Assembly: GCA_041741095.1 (NCBI GenBank)
Contig: JBGSKQ010000111.1
Location: 62,001-126,000 of the forward strand
Source: UBA6168 sp041741095
GTDB lineage: Bacteria > Bacteroidota > Bacteroidia > Chitinophagales > Saprospiraceae
Reading direction: 5' to 3'
DNA: 64,000 bases
In this document: one piece after another, positions 36,269-44,534 of the stretch
Numbering within the stretch: the first letter of the stretch is position 1
Layout of the letters: every line of letters begins with the position of its first letter
The notes under the pieces: model-generated
Seen by the model: the letters and a program-made list of their open reading frames with translations, nothing else
Database searches by the model: none
What the model was told of the DNA's origin: nothing
Position numbers and translations under genes: made by a program

Positions 36269-37589
36269 AAATGAGGCCTCTCGACTTCAATTCCAAATAC
36301 TTATTCACGGTATTCATGGAAAGCTCCTCCGGGCGGGTGAGGATGGTCTGGATACCATGCTGACGGAGCTTTTGGGCCATGGCCGATTTTTCGGCGAGAT
36401 AGTTTTGGGCGACCGTCTGCGTGTAAATGCCCTCTACCGTTTTCACTTCCTCTTTTACAAAATCCTCTATTTCGGTATTTTCAAAAAAAATGACCACGAG
36501 CAGGTGCAAATTGTTGATGCGGCGCAGCAGGGGCAGCACCCGGTCGAGGGCGTACATGCTCTCGAAATTGGTGAATAAGAGCAACAGGCTGCGGCCATTC
36601 ACCAGCTTGCGGGCAATGTGGTAGAGCAGTTCGTAATTGGCCTCCAGGGGTCGCTCTTTTTCGTTGTAAAGGGCATGGAGGATTTTGTTCAACTGGTTCG
36701 CCTTGCGGTCGGCCTTCACGGTTGAGCCAATTTTATCGGAAAAAGTAATGAGGCCTGCCTTGTCGTATTTTTTGAGGGCAATATTGGAGATGGCAAGGCT
36801 GGTATTGATCGCATAGTCGAGCAGGCTCAGGTCGTTGAAGGGCATTTTCATCACCCTGCTTTTGTCCAAAATACAATAAATCTGCTGCGAGCGCTCGTCC
36901 TCGTATTGGTTGACCATCAGGCGGTTGGCACGGCCTGTGGCTTTCCAGTTGAGGCTGCGGTAGTCGTCGCCCCGCACGTAGTTTTTGATTTGTTCAAATT
37001 CGTAGCTGTGGCCAATGCGGCGGATTTTGCGGAGGCCCTGCTGTGCGTTCAGGCGGTTGAATGCGAGCAGTTCGTATTCCTTCATCTGGATGACCGAGGG
37101 GTAAACAGGCACGCCCACCGCCTCGCCCAACTGGAAGCGGCGCTGCACCAGGCCCAGTTGCGTTTCGGCAAAAACATTGACGATGCCGAAGGCATATTCG
37201 CCCCTGGTCACGGGCCTCAGTTCATAAGCCAGGGCCTGTTCTTCATTTGCATTTAGTAAAATGCTTTTTTCAAAATCCCTTTTTTGAAACTGAAAGGGCA
37301 GCTCGTCAATGACGGTCAGCTTGAGCGGCCTGGGAGAAAGGTTGTTGATGTGTAAAATGACCTTGTTCTGATCGCTCAGGGAAAGCAGCTTGGGCAGACG
37401 GCGCTCCAACTCTATTTGGATTTTTTTATTAAACAACAAAATAACATCTGCCACAGCCAAGGAAGCCACAATGGCAAAAATGCTGAGTGCCGCAGGGAAC
37501 CAAGGCACCACGATGTAGCCCAGCATGAACAGTACGGCCACCAAACCGAACAACTGGAAAAAACGGGCAGTTAGGTACAAGTTGCGCAT
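36267..37589 (-). CDS. DUF58 domain-containing protein
   Basis: 440 aa. Two N-terminal transmembrane helices at about 10-55 (FFQLFGLVAVLFMLGYIVVPWF, ALSIFAIVASLAVADVILLF) precede a beta-rich region. The DUF58 signature IKNYVRGDDYRSLNWKATGRANRLMVNQYEDERSQQIY is at about 200-240, followed by a von Willebrand A-like part (CILDKSRVM, AGLITFSDKIGS). DUF58 proteins are often encoded next to MoxR ATPases and work in assembly or quality control of surface complexes; no moxR is adjacent here. The start ATG (37589) is preceded by tandem words. Confidence 0.88.
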   Translation of the reverse strand: MRNLYLTARFFQLFGLVAVLFMLGYIVVPWFPAALSIFAIVASLAVADVILLFNKKIQIELERRLPKLLSLSDQNKVILHINNLSPRPLKLTVIDELPFQFQKRDFEKSILLNANEEQALAYELRPVTRGEYAFGIVNVFAETQLGLVQRRFQLGEAVGVPVYPSVIQMKEYELLAFNRLNAQQGLRKIRRIGHSYEFEQIKNYVRGDDYRSLNWKATGRANRLMVNQYEDERSQQIYCILDKSRVMKMPFNDLSLLDYAINTSLAISNIALKKYDKAGLITFSDKIGSTVKADRKANQLNKILHALYNEKERPLEANYELLYHIARKLVNGRSLLLLFTNFESMYALDRVLPLLRRINNLHLLVVIFFENTEIEDFVKEEVKTVEGIYTQTVAQNYLAEKSAMAQKLRQHGIQTILTRPEELSMNTVNKYLELKSRGLI

Positions 37590-37590
37590 T

Positions 37591-37626
37591 ATTCACTCAT
37601 TGAATCATTCTGTCATTCACTCATTG
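37591..37626 (-). repeat. direct word repeat at the DUF58 start codon
   Basis: Read on the minus strand, CAATGAGTGAAT occurs at 37626-37615 and 37602-37591, with AATGACAGAATGATT between. The array ends 1 nt before the start codon at 37589. No inverted half is clear, so this may be a remnant of the hairpin design. Confidence 0.6.
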
Positions 37627-37675
37627 CTCCGCAAATTAAACAAGAATAAATCACCCGGCGGCATGGGCAATGCCC

Positions 37676-37683
37676 TATCTTTG
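37676..37683 (+). promoter_or_regulatory. -7 box of hppD
   Basis: TATCTTTG, a full match to TAnnTTTG, lies 40 nt upstream of the ATG at 37724 and would give a short leader. Confidence 0.5.
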
Positions 37684-37723
37684 CCATATTATTTTTGTTT
37701 TAAAACTAACCTATTTTAAAAAG

Positions 37724-38848
37724 ATGGATACCCTAACACAAGTCAAACCCACCATAGAAAAAGATACCTTTCCCATCAACGGTACCGACCACCTGGAATT
37801 TTACGTTGGCAATGCCAAGCAATCGGCACTGTACTACCAAGCCGCTTTTGGCTTCCGCTGGATAGCCTACCGGGGGCCGGAAACTGGCAGCCGTGACAAA
37901 GTTTCCTATGTACTGCGCCAAGGGAAGATCACCCTCGTGCTGACTTCCGCCCTTATGCCCGACCATCCCATCGCCCAGCATGTACACCTGCACGGCGACG
38001 GCGTGAAAGTGCTGGCCCTGTGGGTGGACGATGCCGAAAACGCCTATCGCACCGCTGTGGAAAGGGGAGCAGAGGGCGCTATGGAACCGGTGATTTTGGA
38101 AGATGAACATGGCACCGTAAAATTGGCCGCCATCAAAACCTATGGCGAAACCTGGCACACCTTCGTGGAACGCAGCGAGTACGATGGTGCATTCATGCCG
38201 GGCTTTGAGGCAAGGGAAAGCGTTTACCCCGTCAAATCTGTCGGCCTGAAATACGTGGACCACTGCGTCGGCAACGTGGAACTGGGCGCCATGAACCGGT
38301 GGGTAAAATTTTATGAAGACGTAATGGGCTTCAAGCTGCTTATCACTTTCGACGACAATGACATTTCAACGGAATACACTGCATTGATGTCAAAAGTGGT
38401 GTCCAATGGCAACGGCTATATCAAATTTCCCATCAACGAGCCGGCAAAGGGCAAGAAAAAGTCCCAAATCGAGGAATACCTTGATTTTTACCGCAGCGCT
38501 GGGGTTCAGCATATCGCTGTGGCTACAGACAACATCCTTGAGACGGTGAGCCAACTACGCCGCAACGGGGTGGATTTCCTACGTGTGCCGGATACCTACT
38601 ACGACGACGTTTTCGAACGGGTAGGCGAAATCGAAGAAGACATCAACGACCTGCGTGATCTCAACATCCTTATTGACCGTGACGAAGACGGCTACCTGCT
38701 ACAGATTTTCACCAAACCCGTGGAAGACCGCCCGACAGTTTTTTATGAAATCATCCAACGGAAGGGCGCCCGCTCGTTTGGCAAGGGAAACTTCAAGGCC
38801 CTGTTCGAAGCAATTGAGCGGGAACAGGAGTTGCGGGGGACGCTTTAA
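37724..38848 (+). CDS. hppD: 4-hydroxyphenylpyruvate dioxygenase
   Basis: 374 aa from the ATG at 37724. Two vicinal-oxygen-chelate halves are visible. The first opens with DHLEFYVGNAKQSALYYQAAFGF. The second carries the iron ligands His180 (YVDHCVGN), His263 (VQHIAVAT) and Glu342 (VFYEIIQR). YLLQIFTKPVEDRPT and the C-terminal SFGKGNFKALFEAIEREQ are typical. The enzyme turns 4-hydroxyphenylpyruvate into homogentisate in tyrosine breakdown. No homogentisate dioxygenase is adjacent. Confidence 0.96.
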   Translation: MDTLTQVKPTIEKDTFPINGTDHLEFYVGNAKQSALYYQAAFGFRWIAYRGPETGSRDKVSYVLRQGKITLVLTSALMPDHPIAQHVHLHGDGVKVLALWVDDAENAYRTAVERGAEGAMEPVILEDEHGTVKLAAIKTYGETWHTFVERSEYDGAFMPGFEARESVYPVKSVGLKYVDHCVGNVELGAMNRWVKFYEDVMGFKLLITFDDNDISTEYTALMSKVVSNGNGYIKFPINEPAKGKKKSQIEEYLDFYRSAGVQHIAVATDNILETVSQLRRNGVDFLRVPDTYYDDVFERVGEIEEDINDLRDLNILIDRDEDGYLLQIFTKPVEDRPTVFYEIIQRKGARSFGKGNFKALFEAIEREQELRGTL

Positions 38849-38874
38849 AGAATATAACGGGATTGAGTTTTGAT

Positions 38875-38882
38875 TATATTTG
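38875..38882 (+). promoter_or_regulatory. -7 box upstream of the 38945 ORF
   Basis: TATATTTG matches TAnnTTTG. It lies inside the longest version of the downstream frame, which argues that translation starts later, at the ATG at 38945. Confidence 0.4.
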
Positions 38883-38944
38883 TATCATTCCTCATCGCCC
38901 TTCCCGAGCTGGAAGAGTTGGAATATAAAAAAACTGTTTACGAC

Positions 38945-39220
38945 ATGATACAGCCAAAGCCAATACCGTTGATTGAAGAAAGGCCAGATGTTGCCGCTAT
39001 AGTAGAATTGTTCCTTTTGGGAAAACCCATGGAAGAAAGGGACAAGGAAAGGGACAAGGAAAGGATCCTTTATTCTTTTTTTGAGCTAAAACTTAAAGCC
39101 GAGGTCATCGCCAAAGCTTTCAAGACGGATCTCGAATTTGTCAAAGAAGTGATTAAGGAAGCAAAAAAACAAGGGTACAAGCCTAACCAGGAAGGCAGTG
39201 GCGATCATCAATCCGATTAA
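38945..39220 (+). CDS. small charged hypothetical protein (possible Rpn/PD-(D/E)XK tail)
   Basis: 91 aa from the ATG at 38945; the frame is open to a TTG at 38870. It is highly charged, with an EERDKERDKER repeat and a helical tail (FELKLKAEVIAKAFKTDLEFVKEVIKEA). The tail resembles the C-terminal helix-turn-helix-like segment of Rpn-type PD-(D/E)XK transposase-like proteins. The upstream open part (LPELEELEYKKTVYDMI) would fit that too. It may be the surviving 3' end of such a gene. Function unknown. Confidence 0.4.
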   Translation: MIQPKPIPLIEERPDVAAIVELFLLGKPMEERDKERDKERILYSFFELKLKAEVIAKAFKTDLEFVKEVIKEAKKQGYKPNQEGSGDHQSD

Positions 39221-39289
39221 TTCCCAGTTATTTCATTTTTTTGCAGCTTCCAAAAAACAACGACTTTTAAACGAAAAACAAACTGTCCA

Positions 39290-40093
39290 ATGACAAACAA
39301 CTTGCTCAAAGGAAAAAACGGCGTCATCTTCGGCGCACTCGACGAATCTTCTATTGCCTGGAAAGTGGCCGAACGCTGCCACGAGGAAGGTGCCAACATC
39401 GTGCTCACCAATGCCCCCGTGGCCATGCGCTTTGGGGAAATCAACAAACTCGCCGAAAAAATAAGTGCCCCCATCTTCCCGGCAGATGCCACGTCGCAAG
39501 AAGATTTGGACAAGCTTTTCACAAATGCCACCGAGCATTTTGGCGGCAAACTTGACTTCGTACTGCACTCCATCGGCATGTCGCTCAATGTGCGCAAGAA
39601 AAAGGAATACACCGATCTGAATTACGATTTTATGCTGAAAACCTTCGACATCAGCGCCGTCTCCTTCCACCGGGTCATGCAAACGCTGTGGAAACAGGAC
39701 GCCATGAACGAATGGGGCAGCATCGCCGCCCTGACCTACATCGCTTCCCAGCGGGTGTTCCCCGACTACAGCGAAATGGCAGAATCGAAAGCCCTGTTGG
39801 AAAGTTTTGCCCGCAGCTTCGGCTACCATTTTGGCACCGCCAAAAAGGTGCGGGTGAACACCGTTTCACAATCGCCCACCATGACCACGGCGGGCAGCGG
39901 CGTGAAGGGCTTCCATGAGTTTTTTAATTATGCGGATAAAATGTCGCCGCTCGGCAATGCCTCCGCCGAGGACTGCGCCAATTACTGCGTGTTCCTTTTT
40001 TCCGATTATTCCAGAATGGTGACCATGCAAAACCTGTATCACGATGGCGGCTTCTCCACGATGGGCATGAACCCGGCAGCATTGGGATTGTGA
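39290..40093 (+). CDS. fabI: enoyl-[acyl-carrier-protein] reductase (NADH)
   Basis: 267 aa short-chain dehydrogenase of the FabI type. NAD-binding is shown by KNGVIFGALDESSIAWKVAERC. The FabI active site is Tyr150, then Tyr160 and Lys167 in the Y-x6-K spacing (DYSEMAESK). The SIGMSLN stretch near 94-100 and the C-terminal SMG-like GFSTMGMN are usual. It performs the last reduction step of fatty-acid elongation. A strong terminator follows. Confidence 0.93.
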   Translation: MTNNLLKGKNGVIFGALDESSIAWKVAERCHEEGANIVLTNAPVAMRFGEINKLAEKISAPIFPADATSQEDLDKLFTNATEHFGGKLDFVLHSIGMSLNVRKKKEYTDLNYDFMLKTFDISAVSFHRVMQTLWKQDAMNEWGSIAALTYIASQRVFPDYSEMAESKALLESFARSFGYHFGTAKKVRVNTVSQSPTMTTAGSGVKGFHEFFNYADKMSPLGNASAEDCANYCVFLFSDYSRMVTMQNLYHDGGFSTMGMNPAALGL

Positions 40094-40115
40094 TTTCAAG
40101 AAGATATTAAAGCAC

Positions 40116-40149
40116 AACAGCCGTTCGGATTCAGACCCGAACGGCTGTT
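40116..40149. terminator. bidirectional terminator between fabI and the YitT gene
   Basis: A perfect 13-bp stem pairs AACAGCCGTTCGG (40116-40128) with CCGAACGGCTGTT (40137-40149) around an 8-nt loop. It lies between convergent genes. Confidence 0.85.
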
Positions 40150-40158
40150 CTGTTATCT

Positions 40159-41130
40159 TCAATGTTGTAGCGGCTTTCGCTTTATCACTCCACCCTTGAT
40201 GTCACGGATGGCGTTCATGATGATAAAAGCAGAAGGGTCAATTTTTTCCACCTCCTTTTTCAATTTGGCCAGTTCGAGGCGGGTGACCACAGAATAGACA
40301 ATTTCGAGGTGTTTCAAATCTTCTTCCTTTCCAAAACCGCCCTTGCCAGAATAGAGGGTCGCCCCACGCCCCAATTGTTCCACGATCATTTGCCGGATTT
40401 CCTCGTGCTGTGGAGAAATGATAGTGACACCCATGTACTCGTCAAGACCCTCCACAATAAAATCCACTGTTTTGGAGGCAGAGAGGTAGGTGAGGATGGA
40501 ATACAGCGCTATTTCCAAAGAAAGCAACCAGGCCGCAAAGGAAAAGATGACGATATTGAACAAAAGGATAATATCGCCCATTGTCAGCGGTGTGCGGCGG
40601 TTAACATAAACGGCAAGCACTTCCGTGCCATCGAGCACGGCCCCGCCCCGCACTGCCAGACCGATGCCCGCCCCCAGAAAGAAGCCCCCGAATACCGATA
40701 CCAACAACTTGTCGGATGTGATGACAGGGTATTCTATAAAGGCGACCACTGTGGCCAGGCAGGTAATCGCCACAATGCTTTTTAGGGCAAAACGAGCGCC
40801 CATTTGGGTAAAGCCCAAGAAGATAAAGGGTATATTGATGGCTACCAGCAAGACCGGCAGTGGCCATCCCGATACTTCGGATACCAGCAGCGAAATGCCT
40901 GTAACGCCGCCATCAATGAAGCCATTTGGCAATAAAAAACCTTTGAGGCCGAAGCCAGCGGAGCATATCCCGGTAGCAATGAGCAGTATATCTTTTACCC
41001 AATGCGAAATGGAAACGCCCACTTTGTGCGCTTCTTTTTCCAGGCTTTTTGGGCTGATATGACCCTTATATTTTTTGGGCGGGTGCTTCCGCAGTTGCTC
41101 GATGATGACTTGCTGAAAATATGGATTCAT
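40159..41130 (-). CDS. YitT family membrane protein (DUF161/DUF2179)
   Basis: 323 aa. About five or six transmembrane helices at 45-220 include ATGICSAGFGLKGFLLPNGFIDGGVTGISLLVSE and GFFLGAGIGLAVRGGAVLDGTEVLAVYVNRR, both typical of the YitT fold. A C-terminal soluble DUF2179 domain (about 235-310) has VTIISPQHEEIRQMIVEQLGRGATLYSGKGGFG and VVTRLELAKLKKEVEKIDPSAFIIMN. The family is widespread and its transport or regulatory role is unproven. Confidence 0.9.
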   Translation of the reverse strand: MNPYFQQVIIEQLRKHPPKKYKGHISPKSLEKEAHKVGVSISHWVKDILLIATGICSAGFGLKGFLLPNGFIDGGVTGISLLVSEVSGWPLPVLLVAINIPFIFLGFTQMGARFALKSIVAITCLATVVAFIEYPVITSDKLLVSVFGGFFLGAGIGLAVRGGAVLDGTEVLAVYVNRRTPLTMGDIILLFNIVIFSFAAWLLSLEIALYSILTYLSASKTVDFIVEGLDEYMGVTIISPQHEEIRQMIVEQLGRGATLYSGKGGFGKEEDLKHLEIVYSVVTRLELAKLKKEVEKIDPSAFIIMNAIRDIKGGVIKRKPLQH

Positions 41131-41252
41131 GTAAAAGGTGTAGGTTATTGGTCAGTGTTTGAGAGATTGGTCACAGCCAAAATAGCTACTTTCGCAGCTA
41201 TATTTTGCCCAACAGAAAACCACCATGCAAAAATCTACAATCCGTTTTCACT

Positions 41253-41894
41253 ATGCCAACCAGCATCGCCAAACTGACCTTCAATCCCTTTCAGGAAAAC
41301 ACCTACGTCCTCTACGACGAGACGGGCGAATGTGCCATCATTGACCCCGGCTGCTATGAGCCACACGAAAAAATAGAACTGGAGGATTTCATCAACACCA
41401 ACCGCCTGCGCCCCGTGCGTCTGTTGAATACCCACTGCCATATTGACCATGTTTTTGGGAACAAATTCGTGAGCGAAACCTATGAGATTTCACTTGAAAT
41501 CCACCGGGGTGAGTTGCCCGTACTGGAAGCCGTACCGCAGGTCAGTTCTTTTTATGGTATCCCAATGGGAGACCCCTCTCCCATGCCGGGGCGCTTCATT
41601 GAAGAAGGCGAAATCATCTCATTTGGCAACACAAAATTAAAGGCACTCTACACTCCGGGCCATTCGCCGGCCAGCCTCAGTTTTTATTGCGAGGCCAGCA
41701 AATTCGTCATCGCAGGTGATGTGCTGTTTAAGGAAAGCATTGGGCGCACCGACTTGCCCGGCGGCGATTTTGACACCTTGATTAGAAGCATCCGAAAACA
41801 ATTGCTCCCCCTAGGCGATGAGGTGAACGTCCACCCTGGACATGGCCTTTCTACCACCATAGGTTATGAGCGGAAGTACAATCCTTTTTTGTAG
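41253..41894 (+). CDS. MBL-fold metallo-hydrolase (glyoxalase II type)
   Basis: 213 aa from the ATG at 41253. The metal motif THCHIDHVFG gives the HxHxDH site, and further ligands fit LYTPGHSPAS and VIAGDVLF; VHPGHGLSTT lies at the end. The short version without the C-terminal glyoxalase helices matches the YcbL-like class of thioester hydrolases. It is cytoplasmic. It is convergent with queD. Confidence 0.9.
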   Translation: MPTSIAKLTFNPFQENTYVLYDETGECAIIDPGCYEPHEKIELEDFINTNRLRPVRLLNTHCHIDHVFGNKFVSETYEISLEIHRGELPVLEAVPQVSSFYGIPMGDPSPMPGRFIEEGEIISFGNTKLKALYTPGHSPASLSFYCEASKFVIAGDVLFKESIGRTDLPGGDFDTLIRSIRKQLLPLGDEVNVHPGHGLSTTIGYERKYNPFL

Positions 41895-41913
41895 GAATTT
41901 GGAAGGCGGTATT

Positions 41914-42321
41914 TTAGGCCGGGTATTCCACAAAATTTCTCGGCGTCTCGTACAGGCGTACGGCTAAGTCAAATTTTTCATCCAGGTGCGAACGCAGGAT
42001 ATTCCAAATCACCCAGCAAATATTTTCGGCAGTGGGGTTTAGGTTTTTGAACTCTTCCGTGTCAACGTTTAGGTTTTTATGGTCAAAACGTTTTTCGATT
42101 TGCTCTTCAATAAGTTCTTTAAGCACCTTTAAATCAATAAGATAGCCCGTTTCGGGGTCAACCTCGCCCGTCAGTTTTACCTCCAATTCATAATTGTGCC
42201 CATGATAGCTGGGGTTGTTGCACAGCCCAAAAACTTGCTGGTTTTTTTCGTCCGACCACTGTGGATTGTGCAGCCGATGTGCCGCATTGAAGTGCGCTTT
42301 CCTGAAAACTGAGATTCTCAT
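41914..42321 (-). CDS. queD: 6-carboxy-tetrahydropterin synthase / 6-pyruvoyl-tetrahydropterin synthase family
   Basis: 135 aa. Zinc ligands are His15 in FNAAHRLH and His40 and His42 in YHGHNYELEV; the catalytic Cys34 is in FGLCNNP. VIDLKVLKE-like LIDLKVLKELIEEQIEKRFDHKNLN and NPTAENICWVIWNIL complete the fold. In bacteria the family usually makes the queuosine precursor (QueD), but pterin synthesis is also possible. No other queuosine genes are in view. Confidence 0.88.
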   Translation of the reverse strand: MRISVFRKAHFNAAHRLHNPQWSDEKNQQVFGLCNNPSYHGHNYELEVKLTGEVDPETGYLIDLKVLKELIEEQIEKRFDHKNLNVDTEEFKNLNPTAENICWVIWNILRSHLDEKFDLAVRLYETPRNFVEYPA

Positions 42322-42379
42322 GCCTTTTGTTTTTCACATTCCCAAACAACGGTTTTGGAGGAAAGTTGGGGCAAAAAAG

Positions 42380-42434
42380 AAGCCCTGATAAAACGGCAGG
42401 GTTTAAAACCTTTTGCACCGATTTACCAGGGCTT
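42380..42434 (-). terminator. probable terminator of the DEAD-box helicase
   Basis: The 8-bp arms AAGCCCTG (42380-42387) and CAGGGCTT (42427-42434) have a long 39-nt loop. On the minus strand the stem is followed by CTTTTTTG, a T-run suited to termination. Confidence 0.5.
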
Positions 42435-42485
42435 TATGAGAAATATTATGGCCGAAAACTTCGGCTTACTATTTTCCCAATTTCA

Positions 42486-43967
42486 TCAATAAGCACCAGC
42501 CTTCTTGCGCCTGAACGCCTTCCCGGCTGGGCGGCTGCTGCGTGAATGGCCTTTTGGCGGCTTGATGAAATGTTTTCTGTCAAACCCACCGCCGCCGCTG
42601 CTGCGTTCGCTACGGCCAGAGGAAGACGACCTGCGTTCCGGCTCCTGAATTTCAGGATAGGCATTTACATTAAGTCCACCGCCGCCAAATTGCATTTGCA
42701 GCAAGGCAGCCAGTAGTTGTTTCGGCTTGCCGGAAGACAAGATTTCGTGCGCCAGGTTTTGGAACTCCTGCGGAGCCTCCACTTCGGCAGACGCAAAAAC
42801 CTTGGCCTTCATCGCATTGCGCTTCGCTTCGATGACCGCTTGCCCAGCAGGCAAAACTGCCTTAGTGATGGGCGTTTTGGTCTTCTCCATGATGAAGCGG
42901 ATCTTGCGGAATTCGCCGGGCGTCACGAAAGAAATCGCCTTGCCCGTCTTGCCCGCCCGGCCCGTGCGGCCAATGCGGTGAACGTATGCTTCCGGATTTT
43001 CCGGCATATCGAAGTTGATGACGTGCGAAAGGTCGTTGATGTCAATGCCCCTGGCTGCCACGTCCGTGGCTACGAGGATGGTAGAATGGCCTTTTTTGAA
43101 TTTGGCCAAAATTCGCTCCCGTTGGGCCTGCGTCACGTCGCCGTGGAGCGCCTCCACATCGAGGTTCATAGCGCTCAACTTGCTGGCGAGCCTGTCGGCA
43201 CCTACCCGGGTTTTACAAAAAACAAGCGCATAGAACTCGTCCTCTGTATGGATAAGGCGGTGCAGGGCACGCAGCTTATCTTTTTCGTACAATTCGTAAA
43301 AAACCTGCTCCACCGTGTCCGCCGATGCTTGTTTGGCGGCCACTTTCACCTCGTCATAGTCGCCCATGAATTTCCTGGCCAGCTTAACAATTGCGCTCGG
43401 CATGGTCGCAGAAAAGAGCAGGGTCTTGCGCTCTGCTGGCACGTGGGTGAGGATGGTTTCGATGTCTTCGATGAAACCCATGTTCAGCATCTCGTCTGCT
43501 TCGTCGAGCACGAGGTACTTTACATCGTTGAGTTTCAGCGTTTTGCGGTTCAGGTGGTCAATCGCACGGCCTGGTGTGGCTACTACGATGTCAACCCCTT
43601 CTTTCAGCATTTTCAATTGAATGGCCATGCCCTGGCCACCATACACGGGAAGGATGCGCAGGTTGCGCTTTCCCTTTATGCTTTCCAGTTCTTCGCACAC
43701 TTGGCTGGCCAGTTCACGAGTGGGTGCCAGGATAATGGCCTGTACCTTGCGGAGGCCGGGCGTGATGCGCTCGATGATAGGCAGGCCAAAAGCAGCCGTC
43801 TTGCCAGTGCCGGTCTGGGCCTGTGCAATGATGTCTTTTTCGCCGTTGAGTAGGAGTGGAATTGTTTGTGCCTGGACAGGCGTAGGGTGTTCAAATCCCT
43901 TTTTCTTTAAGCCTTCGAGGATGTCAGCAGACAAGCCGAGATCCTCAAACGTCAGTTTGGAATCCAT
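42486..43967 (-). CDS. DEAD-box ATP-dependent RNA helicase
   Basis: 493 aa. The Q motif (GFEHPTPVQAQTIP), Walker A (AQTGTGKT), PTRELA, DEAD, SAT and HRIGRTGRAG motifs are all present in order. The tail after about 440 is rich in Gly, Ser and Arg (SSSGRSERSSGGGGF) and basic, as in RhlE or CsdA-like helicases that act on ribosome assembly or cold-shock RNA. A long structured leader lies upstream (about 43968-44245). Confidence 0.95.
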   Translation of the reverse strand: MDSKLTFEDLGLSADILEGLKKKGFEHPTPVQAQTIPLLLNGEKDIIAQAQTGTGKTAAFGLPIIERITPGLRKVQAIILAPTRELASQVCEELESIKGKRNLRILPVYGGQGMAIQLKMLKEGVDIVVATPGRAIDHLNRKTLKLNDVKYLVLDEADEMLNMGFIEDIETILTHVPAERKTLLFSATMPSAIVKLARKFMGDYDEVKVAAKQASADTVEQVFYELYEKDKLRALHRLIHTEDEFYALVFCKTRVGADRLASKLSAMNLDVEALHGDVTQAQRERILAKFKKGHSTILVATDVAARGIDINDLSHVINFDMPENPEAYVHRIGRTGRAGKTGKAISFVTPGEFRKIRFIMEKTKTPITKAVLPAGQAVIEAKRNAMKAKVFASAEVEAPQEFQNLAHEILSSGKPKQLLAALLQMQFGGGGLNVNAYPEIQEPERRSSSSGRSERSSGGGGFDRKHFIKPPKGHSRSSRPAGKAFRRKKAGAY

Positions 43968-44330
43968 GAAATGATTGAGTTAAAACGACAGTTCAAGCGG
44001 TTTAGAATGTATCAATCTGAGAAGTCGGGAACGCCCTATGGCCTTTTCCGGGCCGACGTTCGGGCGAGTGCTCAGGCGGATTAACACATTTCATTAAATC
44101 ACTTTGGTTGCCATTTGACTCGCATTTCGCAGGTGCTTAAATCACCTTCATCTTTTCAAACCCCGTCTAAACCTTATTAAACGGTCACATTTTTTGATAA
44201 ACAGCGCCTTGCATATTTAGTTTTCAACAAGGCTTCGTGTAAAACGGGCGCAAAGATAAACAGATGAATCGGTATTGCAAAATTTTATTTTGCGATGAAA
44301 GTATTGACCCTACCTTGGTGAAAAAATAAA
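43968..44330 (-). promoter_or_regulatory. promoter and long structured leader of the DEAD-box helicase
   Basis: Minus-strand TTG (44280-44278) is followed after 19 nt by TATCTTTG (44258-44251), a full match to the Bacteroidota promoter. It implies a leader of about 280 nt. Near its 3' end are nested GC-rich inverted repeats (CGCCC...GGGCG around GGCCCGGAAAAGGCC). This fits post-transcriptional autoregulation. The remaining sequence to 44330 shows nothing else. Confidence 0.6.
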
Positions 44331-44369
44331 CCGCAACCCCGGCAATCCACCGATTGCCGGGCGTTGCGG
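44331..44369 (-). terminator. terminator of the beta-trefoil-like gene
   Basis: A 17-bp stem pairs 44331-44347 with 44352-44369, with one bulged C (44362) and a 4-nt loop. On the minus strand the stem is followed by TTTATTTTTT. It is a strong intrinsic terminator. It lies about 165 nt after the stop codon; the stretch in between (44370-44534) holds nothing recognisable. Confidence 0.85.
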
Positions 44370-44534
44370 CCCACAGTAAATTCCGAATACGTCATTGTAC
44401 AATGATAATATGGGCAAGATGCTGGCCTTCGGAATAGTTGGTGGTCGTCTGTTTATAGATTGTCCAATAGCTGTTTTTAATTGTAATGCCATCACAGCTA
44501 TTGTTCCCAATTCACTTTAGCTTTTTCTCAACTT

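Noticed and set aside
44310..44510. 66-aa minus-strand frame after the trefoil gene
   Set aside because: It crosses the terminator stem and has no start context or domain.
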